Below are positions 53,714-61,624 of a stretch of 64,000 nt of DNA, in pieces. Every line of letters begins with the position of its first letter. Position 1 is the stretch's first letter. The translations under genes and the position numbers were made by a program. The DNA is from Orrella sp037026685 (lineage in GTDB: Bacteria > Pseudomonadota > Gammaproteobacteria > Burkholderiales > Burkholderiaceae_B): NCBI RefSeq assembly GCF_037026685.1, contig NZ_JBANET010000004.1, forward strand, positions 124,001-188,000, read 5' to 3'. The notes under the pieces were generated by a model. It was given only the letters and a program-made list of their open reading frames with translations, searched no databases and was not told the DNA's origin.

Positions 53714-53743
53714 GAAAGTTGCTATAGTTCCTCAACTTTTTTT
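53714..53743 (+). terminator. Candidate terminator overlapping a -10 element
   Basis: AAAGTTG (53715-53721) pairs with CAACTTT (53733-53739), followed by T residues, 18 bp after the sigma-54 activator's stop. The loop contains TATAGT, which could be a -10 for the next gene. Which of the two functions is real cannot be told by eye. Confidence 0.45.
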
Positions 53744-53754
53744 ACGGGGAAAGC

Positions 53755-54534
53755 ATGAAGAATCGCCGTGTGCAGCAGTTGGCCGCCCGTGGCCTGCTCG
53801 CTGGCCTGTTCATGGCCGGATTGTCCGCCTGCGCGATGCTGCAGTCCGAGGCCGAACGTCCTGTCGTCGCGCAGACCGAAGCGCCCCAGACGCCCGAGGC
53901 CGCCGCCCAGCCGGTCACGCCGCCGGCGGGCGCCACGCCGCCGGTCGCGCCGCCGCCCGCGGCGCTGGGGCCCACGGCCGAGGTCCAGCATCTGATCCAG
54001 TCGCGCCAGGTCAACGAGCTGCGCACCACTTACAACGGCAGCTACGGCGCCAGCCTGCTGTTCAAGCCGGACGAGCTGGTCTATTACGTGGCCCTGTTTC
54101 GCCAGAAGGAGTTCCTGCGCGTCAGCAAGACCGATTCGGCCAGCGAGGCCGACCAGATCTATCGCCGCTTCGTCGCGCAAACCGCCGAACTGGCCGAGGT
54201 GGACATCCGGCGCATCAAGCTGCAGGCCGAACGCGCCCGGACCGAACGCCTGCTGTCGGACCGCTCCAGCGAACTCGATGCGCTCGAGGCAGACCTGAGC
54301 CGCCAGCGCCAGCAGGCTGCCCAGGTCGCCGCCGCCCAGCGCCAGGCCGAGGAAGAGGCCAGCCAGCTGGCCGCCCAGCAGAAGGAAGCCGCGGCCGAAC
54401 TGCGCCGCCTGCAGGAGCGCATCAAGGTGCTCGAGCGCCAGGCGGCCACCGTCGGCCAGCCCGAAGCGCGCAAGGCTGGCGCCCCGCGCGCCGCGCCGCG
54501 CCAGCGGGCCGCTTCCCCGGTTTCCGAGAAATAA
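53755..54534 (+). CDS. DUF2968-like coiled-coil lipoprotein
   Basis: A 259-residue lipoprotein: signal peptide with lipobox LSAC (Cys about 24), then a Pro/Ala linker (about 35-75), a conserved central part (VNELRTTYNGSYGASLLFKP to VALFRQKEFLRVSKT) and a long coiled coil rich in Ala, Gln, Glu and Arg (about 130-235). The central part resembles the DUF2968 proteins of Burkholderiales. Function unknown; anchoring in the outer membrane with a periplasmic coiled coil is likely. It follows the tad island by 58 bp and may or may not belong to it. Confidence 0.78.
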   Translation: MKNRRVQQLAARGLLAGLFMAGLSACAMLQSEAERPVVAQTEAPQTPEAAAQPVTPPAGATPPVAPPPAALGPTAEVQHLIQSRQVNELRTTYNGSYGASLLFKPDELVYYVALFRQKEFLRVSKTDSASEADQIYRRFVAQTAELAEVDIRRIKLQAERARTERLLSDRSSELDALEADLSRQRQQAAQVAAAQRQAEEEASQLAAQQKEAAAELRRLQERIKVLERQAATVGQPEARKAGAPRAAPRQRAASPVSEK

Positions 54535-54673
54535 GCTTCTCGGGCGCGGGCACGTCCTTGCACGGGCGCGCCCGCCGGCCCGGCGCTGTTGCATCGCCGC
54601 AATTCGCGTGCCGCCCCGCCTGTGACATACTGGCGGGTCTTGTTTTTTCCGGCACAGGCCTTATCTATCCGGC

Positions 54674-55123
54674 ATGGCGATCAAGGTTTTCGATCTCGAA
54701 TGCGCGCAGGGCCACCTTTTCGAAGGCTGGTTTTCCTCGCATGACGACTATGACACGCAGCAGGCCCGGGGCCTGCTGTCCTGTCCCATGTGCGGCATCA
54801 CCCAGGTCAGCAAGCGGCTTTCGGCGCCCCACGTCAATGTGGGCCATGCACCGCAGGTCCCGTCCGGGCAGGCGGGCTCGCCGCAGCCGGCCCAGGCCGC
54901 GCGTATCCAGGCGGCCATCATGCAGCAGCTGCGCACCCTGGTGCGCAATACCGAAAACGTGGGCGATCGCTTTGCCGTCGAGGCGCGCCGCATTCACGAG
55001 GGCGAGGCCGACGAACGGCCGATCCGCGGCGTGGCCACGCCGGCCGAACGCGAGGCGCTGGCGGCCGACGGCATCGCCGTGGTGGCGCTGCCGGACATTT
55101 TCGACGACGATCGCCTGCAATAA
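54674..55123 (+). CDS. DUF1178 family protein
   Basis: A 149-residue cytoplasmic protein beginning MAIKVFDLECAQGHLFEGWF, the hallmark of DUF1178, with a CPMCG zinc-ribbon-like motif near residue 37 that may pair with Cys10. The C-terminal domain carries RNTENVGDRFAVEARRIHEGE and ends with PDIFDDDRLQ. Function unknown in the family. It starts 139 bp after the preceding lipoprotein gene, so it probably has its own promoter. A LysE-type exporter gene follows after 40 bp. Confidence 0.9.
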   Translation: MAIKVFDLECAQGHLFEGWFSSHDDYDTQQARGLLSCPMCGITQVSKRLSAPHVNVGHAPQVPSGQAGSPQPAQAARIQAAIMQQLRTLVRNTENVGDRFAVEARRIHEGEADERPIRGVATPAEREALAADGIAVVALPDIFDDDRLQ

Positions 55124-55163
55124 CCCGCACACGCTGCCGCGATCGCGGCGATAGGAGTGGCCC

Positions 55164-55808
55164 GTGTCGCCAGAACTGCTGCTGGTTTTTGTTCCCGCCT
55201 GTTTTGCACTGAACATGGCCCCGGGCCCGAACAACCTCCTGTCCGTCTCCAATGCCAGCCGTTTCGGTTTCGCCGCCGCCTGTACCGCAGGCGCCGGGCG
55301 CCTGGCGGCCTTCGTCGGCATGATCGCCATCGCCGCATGCGGCCTGGCGGCCGTGCTGCAGGCTTCGGCCCTGGCCTTTACCGTCATCAAGACCGTGGGG
55401 GCGCTGTACCTGTTCTACCTTGCCATCCAGCTGTGGCGCGCGCCCGCGGGGCCCGCGCCTGACGGCGCCCTGGCCGCCGGCATCCGTTCGGCGAGCCTGT
55501 GGCGCCTGGCCCGGCAGGAGTTCATGGTGGCCGCCGGAAATCCCAAGGCCATCCTGATCTTCACGGCTTTCCTGCCCCAGTTCGTCAATCCGGCCGAGGC
55601 GGCCGCGCCGCAGTTCGCCCTGCTCGGCGCGCTTTTTCTTGTCCTGGAATGGGTCGCCATCGCGGCGTATGCCTATATGGGATCGCACCTGGGAAAATGG
55701 TTCGCCGTGCCGGCGCGCAGGCGCCTGTTCAACCGGATATGCGCCGGCCTGCTGGGCGCGGCCGGCGGTGGCCTGCTGCTGTCAAGAAAGGCGGCCGACG
55801 CCGCCTGA
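55164..55808 (+). CDS. LysE-family amino-acid exporter
   Basis: A 214-residue inner-membrane protein with about six helices. The family signature MAPGPNNLLSVSNASRFG near the N-terminus and NPKAILIFTAFLPQFVNP in the middle are conserved. RhtB/LysE exporters remove amino acids or homoserine lactones; the substrate is not known. The start is GTG, supported by AGGAG 8 bp upstream. It follows the DUF1178 gene closely. A partial copy of the repeat found at 34 kb lies just after its stop. Confidence 0.92.
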   Translation: MSPELLLVFVPACFALNMAPGPNNLLSVSNASRFGFAAACTAGAGRLAAFVGMIAIAACGLAAVLQASALAFTVIKTVGALYLFYLAIQLWRAPAGPAPDGALAAGIRSASLWRLARQEFMVAAGNPKAILIFTAFLPQFVNPAEAAAPQFALLGALFLVLEWVAIAAYAYMGSHLGKWFAVPARRRLFNRICAGLLGAAGGGLLLSRKAADAA

Positions 55809-55827
55809 CCCATCGAAGGCCGGGGCT

Positions 55828-55852
55828 GTTTTTGCCTTGGGGCGGCCCGGCG
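55828..55852 (+). repeat. Partial third copy of the 78-bp repeat
   Basis: Exactly 25 bp identical to the end of the tandem copies at 34012-34036 (and the following copy). The hairpin half is missing here. It sits in the 77-bp gap between the convergent LysE and HD genes, i.e. again at a transcription end. Confidence 0.8.
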
Positions 55853-55885
55853 TTAAAAAAACGCAACTTAACCTCAGGTCCTTTC

Positions 55886-56527
55886 TTAACCGGTCCAGGC
55901 CGAGCAACGGATCACGTTGCAGAAGTTGCCGGCATGAAAATGTGGCTGCTTGTCGGCGATTACGTCGGCCTTGACGTTGCCGAAGGTCGTGTGCGGCTTG
56001 TGCTTGATCCCGTCATAGAAGGCCCGGATGATGTCCTCCTTGAACTGCGGGGTACGGGGGAAGGCCTTGACGACCGCCTCGCGTTCGGCGTCGGGGTATT
56101 CGTTGTAGGTCAGGCCTAGCACATCCATTTCCACGCCTGCCGTGACGAGGGCCACCACCGGGTGCATATGCACCGGTATGCCCGGCGTCGTATGCAGTGC
56201 GATCGCCGTCCATACCGTGTACGCATCCTCCTCGGATATGCCATGACTGCGCAGGAAGTCGCGTGCGGCATGGGCACCGTCGACCTCGAAGCGTTCGTGC
56301 TGGCTGCTGTGGCTTGGCATCAAGCCGATGTCATGGAACATCGCGCCGGCATAGAGCAGTTCGCGGTCAAACTTCAACGCTCGGCGGATGCCGGCAAGCG
56401 CGCCGAAGTGGTACACGCGGCTGGAATGGTTGAACAGTAATTCCGTTTCTGTATCGCGGATGAACTCGGTGATGGCGCGAGCCAAGCTGGAATCGGGAAT
56501 GGCGGCCTCTCGGGGAATAAGCGGCAT
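55886..56527 (-). CDS. HD-domain phosphohydrolase family protein
   Basis: A 213-residue protein with the HD fold: the first His in FNHSSRVYHF, the metal pair in AMFHDIGLMPSH, further His in ALHTTPGIPVHMHP and an acidic residue later. The family acts on nucleotides or other phosphoesters; this subgroup resembles cyanamide hydratase-like HD proteins. The ATG at MPLIPRE is preferred, with AGGAGA upstream; an earlier in-frame ATG would add 14 residues. It diverges from a GlxA-type regulator gene, which probably controls it. Confidence 0.87.
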   Translation of the reverse strand: MPLIPREAAIPDSSLARAITEFIRDTETELLFNHSSRVYHFGALAGIRRALKFDRELLYAGAMFHDIGLMPSHSSQHERFEVDGAHAARDFLRSHGISEEDAYTVWTAIALHTTPGIPVHMHPVVALVTAGVEMDVLGLTYNEYPDAEREAVVKAFPRTPQFKEDIIRAFYDGIKHKPHTTFGNVKADVIADKQPHFHAGNFCNVIRCSAWTG

Positions 56528-56636
56528 CGTTTTCTCCTGGGTAATGTGGCTTGCAACCAGCATAGGCATCCGTTAATTTGTCTGCAATAGACGTGATACG
56601 TCTGATAAGGACAAACGCGGATCGAAACGGCCACAG

Positions 56637-57629
56637 ATGAAAACCCAGGCGAAAACGATAGTGATGGTGGCGGTTCCGGGCGTGCAACTGCTCGATATAT
56701 CGGGTCCGTTGGACGTGTTTGCCGAGGCCAACATGCAGGCCGGTTATGAGGCATACCGCCTGCTTGTGGCCGCAACCGGGCCGGGAGCCATTCGCACCTC
56801 ATCGGGCGTGCGGCTCATGCCGGATCTGCGCATAGGCAGGGATGTCGACGAGCCGGTCGACACCTTTTTGGTGGCCGGACGGCCGAACGCGGCTGATATC
56901 CAGGTCGAGGCAGCCTTAACGGACTGGCTCAGGCGGCGGGCACCTTCAGCCCGGCGCTTCGGTTCGATTTGCAGTGGTGCGTTCTTTCTCGCCGCGGCGG
57001 GGTTGCTCGACGGGCGCAGGGTCACTACGCATTGGGCTGTCGCCGGCCAGCTCGCCGAGCGGTTCCCGCAAGTCTCTGTTGACAGCGACGCGATTCAGGT
57101 TCGCGACGGCCCCTTGCGGACGGCAGCCGGCGTGACAGCGGGCCTCGATTTGGCGCTATCGCTCGTCGAGGAAGACCTCGGACGCGAAATCGCGCTACGG
57201 GTCTCCAGCCACCTCGTGATGTTTTTCAAGCGACCGGGCGGGCAGATGCAGTTCAGCCGCAATGGGGAAGCCGAACTCGCGGGCCGTTCGGCCCTGCAGG
57301 AGCTTCAACGCTGGGTGGCGGCCAATCCCGGACTGGAGCACAGCGTCGCGAGTCTGGCCAAGCGAATGGACTTGAGTCCCCGGCATTTCGCGAGGGTTTT
57401 CCGTGCCGAGGTCGGGATCACGCCATCCAGTTGGGTCGAGCAGGCGCGCGTGGGCGCCGCCCGCCGGCTTCTGGAGCTGGGGCACAAGACGCCCAAGCAA
57501 GTGGCGGCATATTGCGGCTTCGCGAATGCCGATGTGCTAAGGCGTGTCTTTGTGCGGCATGCGGGCGTGACGCCCGCAGAATACCGCAAACGTTTTGCAG
57601 GACTCGCGACCGAGCGATCCAGGCCGTAA
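56637..57629 (+). CDS. GlxA-type AraC-family regulator (DJ-1/PfpI + HTH)
   Basis: A 330-residue regulator. Residues about 8-170 form a DJ-1/PfpI amidotransferase-like domain (VPGVQLLDISGPLDVFAEAN; the elbow Cys in SICSGAFFLAAAG), used for ligand sensing. The C-terminal 100 residues hold two AraC-type helix-turn-helix motifs (SVASLAKRMDLSPRHFAR and TPKQVAAYCGFANADVLRR). It diverges from the HD-domain gene over a 109-bp gap and converges with the MFS gene, so the HD gene is the likely target. Confidence 0.93.
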   Translation: MKTQAKTIVMVAVPGVQLLDISGPLDVFAEANMQAGYEAYRLLVAATGPGAIRTSSGVRLMPDLRIGRDVDEPVDTFLVAGRPNAADIQVEAALTDWLRRRAPSARRFGSICSGAFFLAAAGLLDGRRVTTHWAVAGQLAERFPQVSVDSDAIQVRDGPLRTAAGVTAGLDLALSLVEEDLGREIALRVSSHLVMFFKRPGGQMQFSRNGEAELAGRSALQELQRWVAANPGLEHSVASLAKRMDLSPRHFARVFRAEVGITPSSWVEQARVGAARRLLELGHKTPKQVAAYCGFANADVLRRVFVRHAGVTPAEYRKRFAGLATERSRP

Positions 57630-57683
57630 AACCGCCATCGACCGGGACCGAGCGCCTGCCTGTAAAACGATCGAGGGATTCCG

Positions 57684-58913
57684 TCAGGTGAGGTTGTCTT
57701 CCAAGCGGCGGGAATGGGCGCTGCGCGCACCAGCATCGACCAGCAGCACGATGAGCAGCATGCCGGCCGATAAGAGGAACAGGAGACGATGGTCGCCGTC
57801 GGTCATGTTGAACAATGCCGAGAACGCATAGGCTGCTGCCGCGAGGCCGGCGGCCGAGATCACGCTGGCGCGTGTCCATGCGAGGTTCTGATGATTCGCA
57901 TGGCCGGCCAGCTCCTGGTGAACCCGGGCAAGGACCAGCGGAACCATGCCCGGCGCGAAAGTCCCGACGATCACGGTGAGAACACCGAGCGCGATCACAT
58001 GGTCCAGGGCATGAAATCCGGCAAAAACAACTGCCATGACAGCCGTCACGATACGTACGGTAAACCGTGGCCCTGCGCGATCGGCCAAGTAACCGTAGAG
58101 CGGAGGGCCTGCGATAGCGCCCAGGCCATAGATTGCCCAAAACACCGATCCCAGATGTGTGCCCATGTCCAGGCCGCGCGCTACGAAGTCTACGAGGAAG
58201 ACCATTGGCGGCACCGCTGCTGCTGCCATCAGCGCATATTGCAGATAGAGCAGCCTGACCTGCCTGCCGAAACGCACGGCATGTGCCCGCTTTGCGCTGC
58301 GGATTTCTACGGCGCCCGTCAACCTGCTTGAAGGCCAGGCAAACCAGCTGACTGCCGTCAGGACGGTGGATATGATGCCCAGCCCGATCCAGGTTTGCCC
58401 CAGTCCCGATTCGAGCAGCAGCGGGATGACGGTGCCGGAGCCTGCAATGCCCAAGCCAAGCCCGAGAAAGATCGCGCCTGCGGCCGTGCCCTTACGGGCG
58501 GCAGGCACATGTGGCAGTATGGTTCCCGCCACGAGCACCATGACTACCCCGCCGGCGACTCCCGACAGGAACCTCCATCCGAAGTACCACGAAAACGACA
58601 AGGGCACGGCACAGCCGAAGAACGCGGCGGTAATGAGCACCATCATGAGCCGCAGCACGTGTTCGTTGGCCAGACGCGAGGCGATGGGACGTCCGACCAG
58701 GGCGCCGAGAACATAACCGGCGAGATTGGCGGCGCCGAGGTACATCACCGCGGAAGCTGGAAACCATTGGTTCCGGATCAGCTCGGGGATCAGTGGCGTG
58801 AAGGCAAAACGGGCCAGGCCGATGCTATCGAGACTTGCACACAGGCCGGCAAATATATACCGCCATACGAGTATCCGATCGACCTTTGCAGGGGACAACG
58901 AAGAGCGTGACAT
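57684..58913 (-). CDS. MFS transporter, YbfB/YjiJ family
   Basis: A 409-residue inner-membrane transporter with about twelve helices. The YbfB family motif GLARFAFTPLIPELI is in helix 1, and the MFS loop between helices 2 and 3 reads VGRPIASRLANEHVLR. The ATG before SRSSLSPAKV is used, with GGAG upstream; the open frame extends 36 codons into the operator region. It diverges from a TetR regulator across three operator-like repeats, the usual arrangement for a drug or metabolite exporter repressed by its neighbour. The substrate is unknown. Codon use is a little less GC-biased than the surroundings. Confidence 0.9.
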   Translation of the reverse strand: MSRSSLSPAKVDRILVWRYIFAGLCASLDSIGLARFAFTPLIPELIRNQWFPASAVMYLGAANLAGYVLGALVGRPIASRLANEHVLRLMMVLITAAFFGCAVPLSFSWYFGWRFLSGVAGGVVMVLVAGTILPHVPAARKGTAAGAIFLGLGLGIAGSGTVIPLLLESGLGQTWIGLGIISTVLTAVSWFAWPSSRLTGAVEIRSAKRAHAVRFGRQVRLLYLQYALMAAAAVPPMVFLVDFVARGLDMGTHLGSVFWAIYGLGAIAGPPLYGYLADRAGPRFTVRIVTAVMAVVFAGFHALDHVIALGVLTVIVGTFAPGMVPLVLARVHQELAGHANHQNLAWTRASVISAAGLAAAAYAFSALFNMTDGDHRLLFLLSAGMLLIVLLVDAGARSAHSRRLEDNLT

Positions 58914-58969
58914 TGAGACTCCGGCCTGTGAGGGAAGGACGTGGTCCGACGCCGAGTCGGATCGTATTT

Positions 58970-59021
58970 TTGACATTAGTGTCAAGTTTGTCATGCTAGT
59001 CAAAATTGACATTGGTGTCAA
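58970..59021. promoter_or_regulatory. Three operator-like repeats phased at 18 bp
   Basis: TTGACATTAGTGTCAA (58970-58985), TTGTCATGCTAGTCAA (58988-59003) and TTGACATTGGTGTCAA (59006-59021). The outer two are perfect 6-bp palindromes and the middle one is degenerate. They start exactly 18 bp apart in the divergent region between the MFS and TetR genes. TTGACA also serves as a possible -35 on both strands. TetR binding is inferred. Confidence 0.7.
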
Positions 59022-59077
59022 AGAGGTGATCCAATCGACCTCCTTAAGGCACAGCTAGCCGTCACTCTGGAGAAAAG

Positions 59078-59653
59078 ATGGTCGGAGTTCGCCAATTCGA
59101 TGAGAGCGAGATGCTGGACAAGGCGCTGGCAGTCTTCTGGCAACAGGGCTATTCCAATACGACGATGCAGGATCTGGCCGCTGCAACCGGCGTGCAGCGT
59201 GGTTCCTTGTATAACGCCTACGGCGATAAGGAATCGTTGTTCTTGCGCGTGTTCGACCTATACAAGGAACGATATGTGGGGCAAATGAAGGACGCCCTCA
59301 ACAAGGCCGAGCTGCGTTCGGCGCTGCGGCAGTTCTTTGTCTTCGCCATCAAGTCCATGACAACCGGCATGCCCAGCCGGGGCTGCTTGAGTACGAAAAC
59401 GGCGCTCGGCACGGAGGATCTCGAAGAGCCGATCCGCTGCGCAATCCGCGAGCTGATCGACGATATCGAGGCAGCCGTTCGCGAGCGATTCTCGCGCCCC
59501 GACGCTGTCGGCCGGCTTCGCGTAGACCCGCAACAGGCAGCCGCACTGGTGGTTACCATGACGCGGGGGCTGGTGGTCATGGAACGGGTCTACCGGAATG
59601 AAAAACGCTTGCGCGCTACGGCTGACGGTTTGGTCAGCCTGTTGCTGAAATAA
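59078..59653 (+). CDS. TetR-family transcriptional regulator
   Basis: A 191-residue repressor. The N-terminal helix-turn-helix is typical: ALAVFWQQGYSNTTMQDLAAATGVQRGSLYNAYGDKESL covers helices 1-3 and the start of helix 4, with the YNAYGDKE motif in place of YYHFxxKE. The C-terminal ligand domain resembles the TetR_C_6 group (Cys in SRGCLSTKT). It diverges from the MFS exporter gene and most likely represses both genes at the repeats between them. GGAGAAAAG supports the ATG. Confidence 0.94.
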   Translation: MVGVRQFDESEMLDKALAVFWQQGYSNTTMQDLAAATGVQRGSLYNAYGDKESLFLRVFDLYKERYVGQMKDALNKAELRSALRQFFVFAIKSMTTGMPSRGCLSTKTALGTEDLEEPIRCAIRELIDDIEAAVRERFSRPDAVGRLRVDPQQAAALVVTMTRGLVVMERVYRNEKRLRATADGLVSLLLK

Positions 59654-59688
59654 AAAATACCCCGCGCCGGAACGCCGGCTGGCGGGGT
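59652..59688 (-). terminator. Intrinsic terminator of efp
   Basis: On the minus strand, ACCCCGC (59682-59688) pairs with GCGGGGT (59659-59665), with a GC-rich inner hairpin, followed by ATTTTTTA. It lies 37 bp after the efp stop and overlaps the TetR stop codon. Confidence 0.8.
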
Positions 59689-59724
59689 GTCTGCTTTGGC
59701 GGGCCCGCGCAGCGGGCGGGTGCG

Positions 59725-60282
59725 TTACATCACGCGGCTGCGGTACTCGCCGGTGCGGGTGTCGATCTCGATCTTGTCGCCGATTTCGCAGAACAGCGGC
59801 ACGGGCAGCTCCCAGCCGGTGTTGATCTTGGCGGGCTTGAGCACCTTGCCCGAGGTGTCGCCGCGCACGGCCGGCTCGGTATAGGTGATCTCGCGCACGA
59901 TGATGGTCGGCAGCTCGACGGAGATGGCGCGGCCTTCGTAGAAGACGACCTCGACCTGCATGCCTTCCTCGAGGTAGTGCAGGGCATCGCCCATGCTGTC
60001 GGCCTCGACCTCGTACTGGTTGTACTCTTCGTCCATGAAGACGTACATCGGGTCGGCGAAGTACGAGTAAGTGCATTCCTTGCGGTCGAGCACCACGACT
60101 TCGAATTTTTCGTCGGCCTTGTAGACCGACTCGCTGCCCGAGCCGGACAGCAGGTTCTTGAACTTGAGCTTGACGACCGCGGCATTGCGGCCCGACTTGT
60201 TGTACTCGGCCTTCTGGACCACGAGGGGCTCATTGCCCACCATGACCACGTTGCCCACGCGCAGTTCCTGTGCGGTTTTCAT
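59725..60282 (-). CDS. efp: Translation elongation factor P, arginine-rhamnosylated type
   Basis: A 185-residue EF-P that rescues ribosomes stalled at polyproline. It has a KOW-like N-terminal domain and two OB domains and ends in the usual DTRTGEYRSRV. At the tip of the domain I loop, the modified residue is Arg32 in KSGRN instead of the lysine of E. coli. This marks the branch activated by rhamnose on arginine, and the gene for the modifying enzyme EarP lies directly upstream (167 bp) on the same strand. The gap may carry a separate promoter (TAGAAT at the earP stop). Confidence 0.98.
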   Translation of the reverse strand: MKTAQELRVGNVVMVGNEPLVVQKAEYNKSGRNAAVVKLKFKNLLSGSGSESVYKADEKFEVVVLDRKECTYSYFADPMYVFMDEEYNQYEVEADSMGDALHYLEEGMQVEVVFYEGRAISVELPTIIVREITYTEPAVRGDTSGKVLKPAKINTGWELPVPLFCEIGDKIEIDTRTGEYRSRVM

Positions 60283-60448
60283 TGGTAAAACTCCGGTATT
60301 TTCCAGACGATTCCGTCTGCATGCTGGCGGGCGGAAACTGGCAGATCCCTCGCCAGGCCCCCGCGACTGATTGCTATGACTGCGATTGCTGCTGTGGCTA
60401 CCCGCCGCGCCCGCGCCCCTGCACGCCGCGCTGGGTAAACCATTTATT

Positions 60449-61609
60449 CTAGCCTGTTTGCGCCCGATTTTCGCAGAAGTCGGCCAGTGCGTCGGCCAAG
60501 TCCTTCCGGCGCGCCGCCTGCCGGGTCCATTGCGCGGCCGCCGCCTGCCAGCCGGCCCAGGCGGGTTCGGCCAGGGCCGCGCCCAGCGCCGCCTCGAACG
60601 CCGCCTCGGCCTGGGCGCGCTGGGTGCCCGTATGTTCGGGCAGGGCGCGGTTCCAGGCCAGCATGGCCTGGCGCACCGCCGCCGGCGGCGCATAGCGGTC
60701 CAGCCAGGCCTGCAGCTTGGGCTGGTGCGCCTGTTCGGCCTGGGGATAGATTTGCCAGAGCATCGGCCTGCCGGCCCAGAGCGCGCGCACGAAGGAATCC
60801 TCGCCGCGCACCAGGTTCAGGTCGGCGCTCCAGAGCAGGCGGTCGAAGCCGGGCTGGTCCACGAAGGGAATACGCGCCAGCCGCGGCATCGAGCCGGTTT
60901 GGCAGTGGCTGGCCGCCAGCGCCTGCTCGGCCTGCGGCGCCACGCCTTGCGGCACCAGCAGCACGCTGGGGCGGGAGTCCCTTGCCAGGGCGCGCAGCAG
61001 GCCCTGCACCGGCGCATGGGCATAACAGAACAGCGTGACCAGGCGCGCGCCTTCGCGCCAGGCCTGCAGCAGCGCATCGGACAGGCCCAGCCGCTGCTCC
61101 AGCAGGCGCTCGGCCTGGCCCCGGTCGGCCTGCCAGGCGTCGCGCTGGGCGATCAGGCCAGGTTCGCGCAGCAGCCCGCCGGTGGCCGGCGTGAAACCGG
61201 GAAAAAAGAAGAATTTGCGCTGGCCGCCGGCCTGGGGCGAGGGCAGGGCGTGGCAGTGCTCGACCCAGTCTTCCGCGCTCAGGTACTCCAGGTTGATCCA
61301 CACGGTGCCTTGCCCGGCCATGCGCGCGACGTAGTCGGCGGGCGGATCGCAAGCAAAGGCCTCGATGGCCACCTGGCCAGGAGCCAGCTCGGGCAGCGGG
61401 TCGCGCCAGCGTATCAGCTCGATGCCTTGCACCTGTTGCCTGGCCTGGCTCGGGTCCACCTCGGGCGCGATGGCGGCGAAGGCCGGCAGGGCGTCCACCC
61501 ATAGCCGCACCCGCCAGCCACGCCCCTGCGCCAGCCTGCGGGCCAGCCGCCAGCACACGCCGATGTCGCCGTAGTTGTCCACGACCCGGCAGAAAATATC
61601 GGCCAGCAT
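60449..61609 (-). CDS. earP: EF-P arginine rhamnosyltransferase EarP
   Basis: A 386-residue GT-B glycosyltransferase (formerly DUF2331) that moves rhamnose from dTDP-rhamnose to Arg32 of EF-P. The family's N-terminal motif DIFCRVVDNYGDIGVCWRLA, with the catalytic Asp in DNYGDIG, and the C-terminal motif NLVRGEDSFVRALWAGRPMLW (donor binding) are clear. The gene precedes efp, as in Pseudomonas, Neisseria and Burkholderiales. The dTDP-rhamnose synthesis genes are not in this window. The DUF2863 gene is 15 bp upstream in the same direction, so they may be co-transcribed. Confidence 0.97.
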   Translation of the reverse strand: MLADIFCRVVDNYGDIGVCWRLARRLAQGRGWRVRLWVDALPAFAAIAPEVDPSQARQQVQGIELIRWRDPLPELAPGQVAIEAFACDPPADYVARMAGQGTVWINLEYLSAEDWVEHCHALPSPQAGGQRKFFFFPGFTPATGGLLREPGLIAQRDAWQADRGQAERLLEQRLGLSDALLQAWREGARLVTLFCYAHAPVQGLLRALARDSRPSVLLVPQGVAPQAEQALAASHCQTGSMPRLARIPFVDQPGFDRLLWSADLNLVRGEDSFVRALWAGRPMLWQIYPQAEQAHQPKLQAWLDRYAPPAAVRQAMLAWNRALPEHTGTQRAQAEAAFEAALGAALAEPAWAGWQAAAAQWTRQAARRKDLADALADFCENRAQTG

Positions 61610-61624
61610 GTGGGCGGCCCGGCT

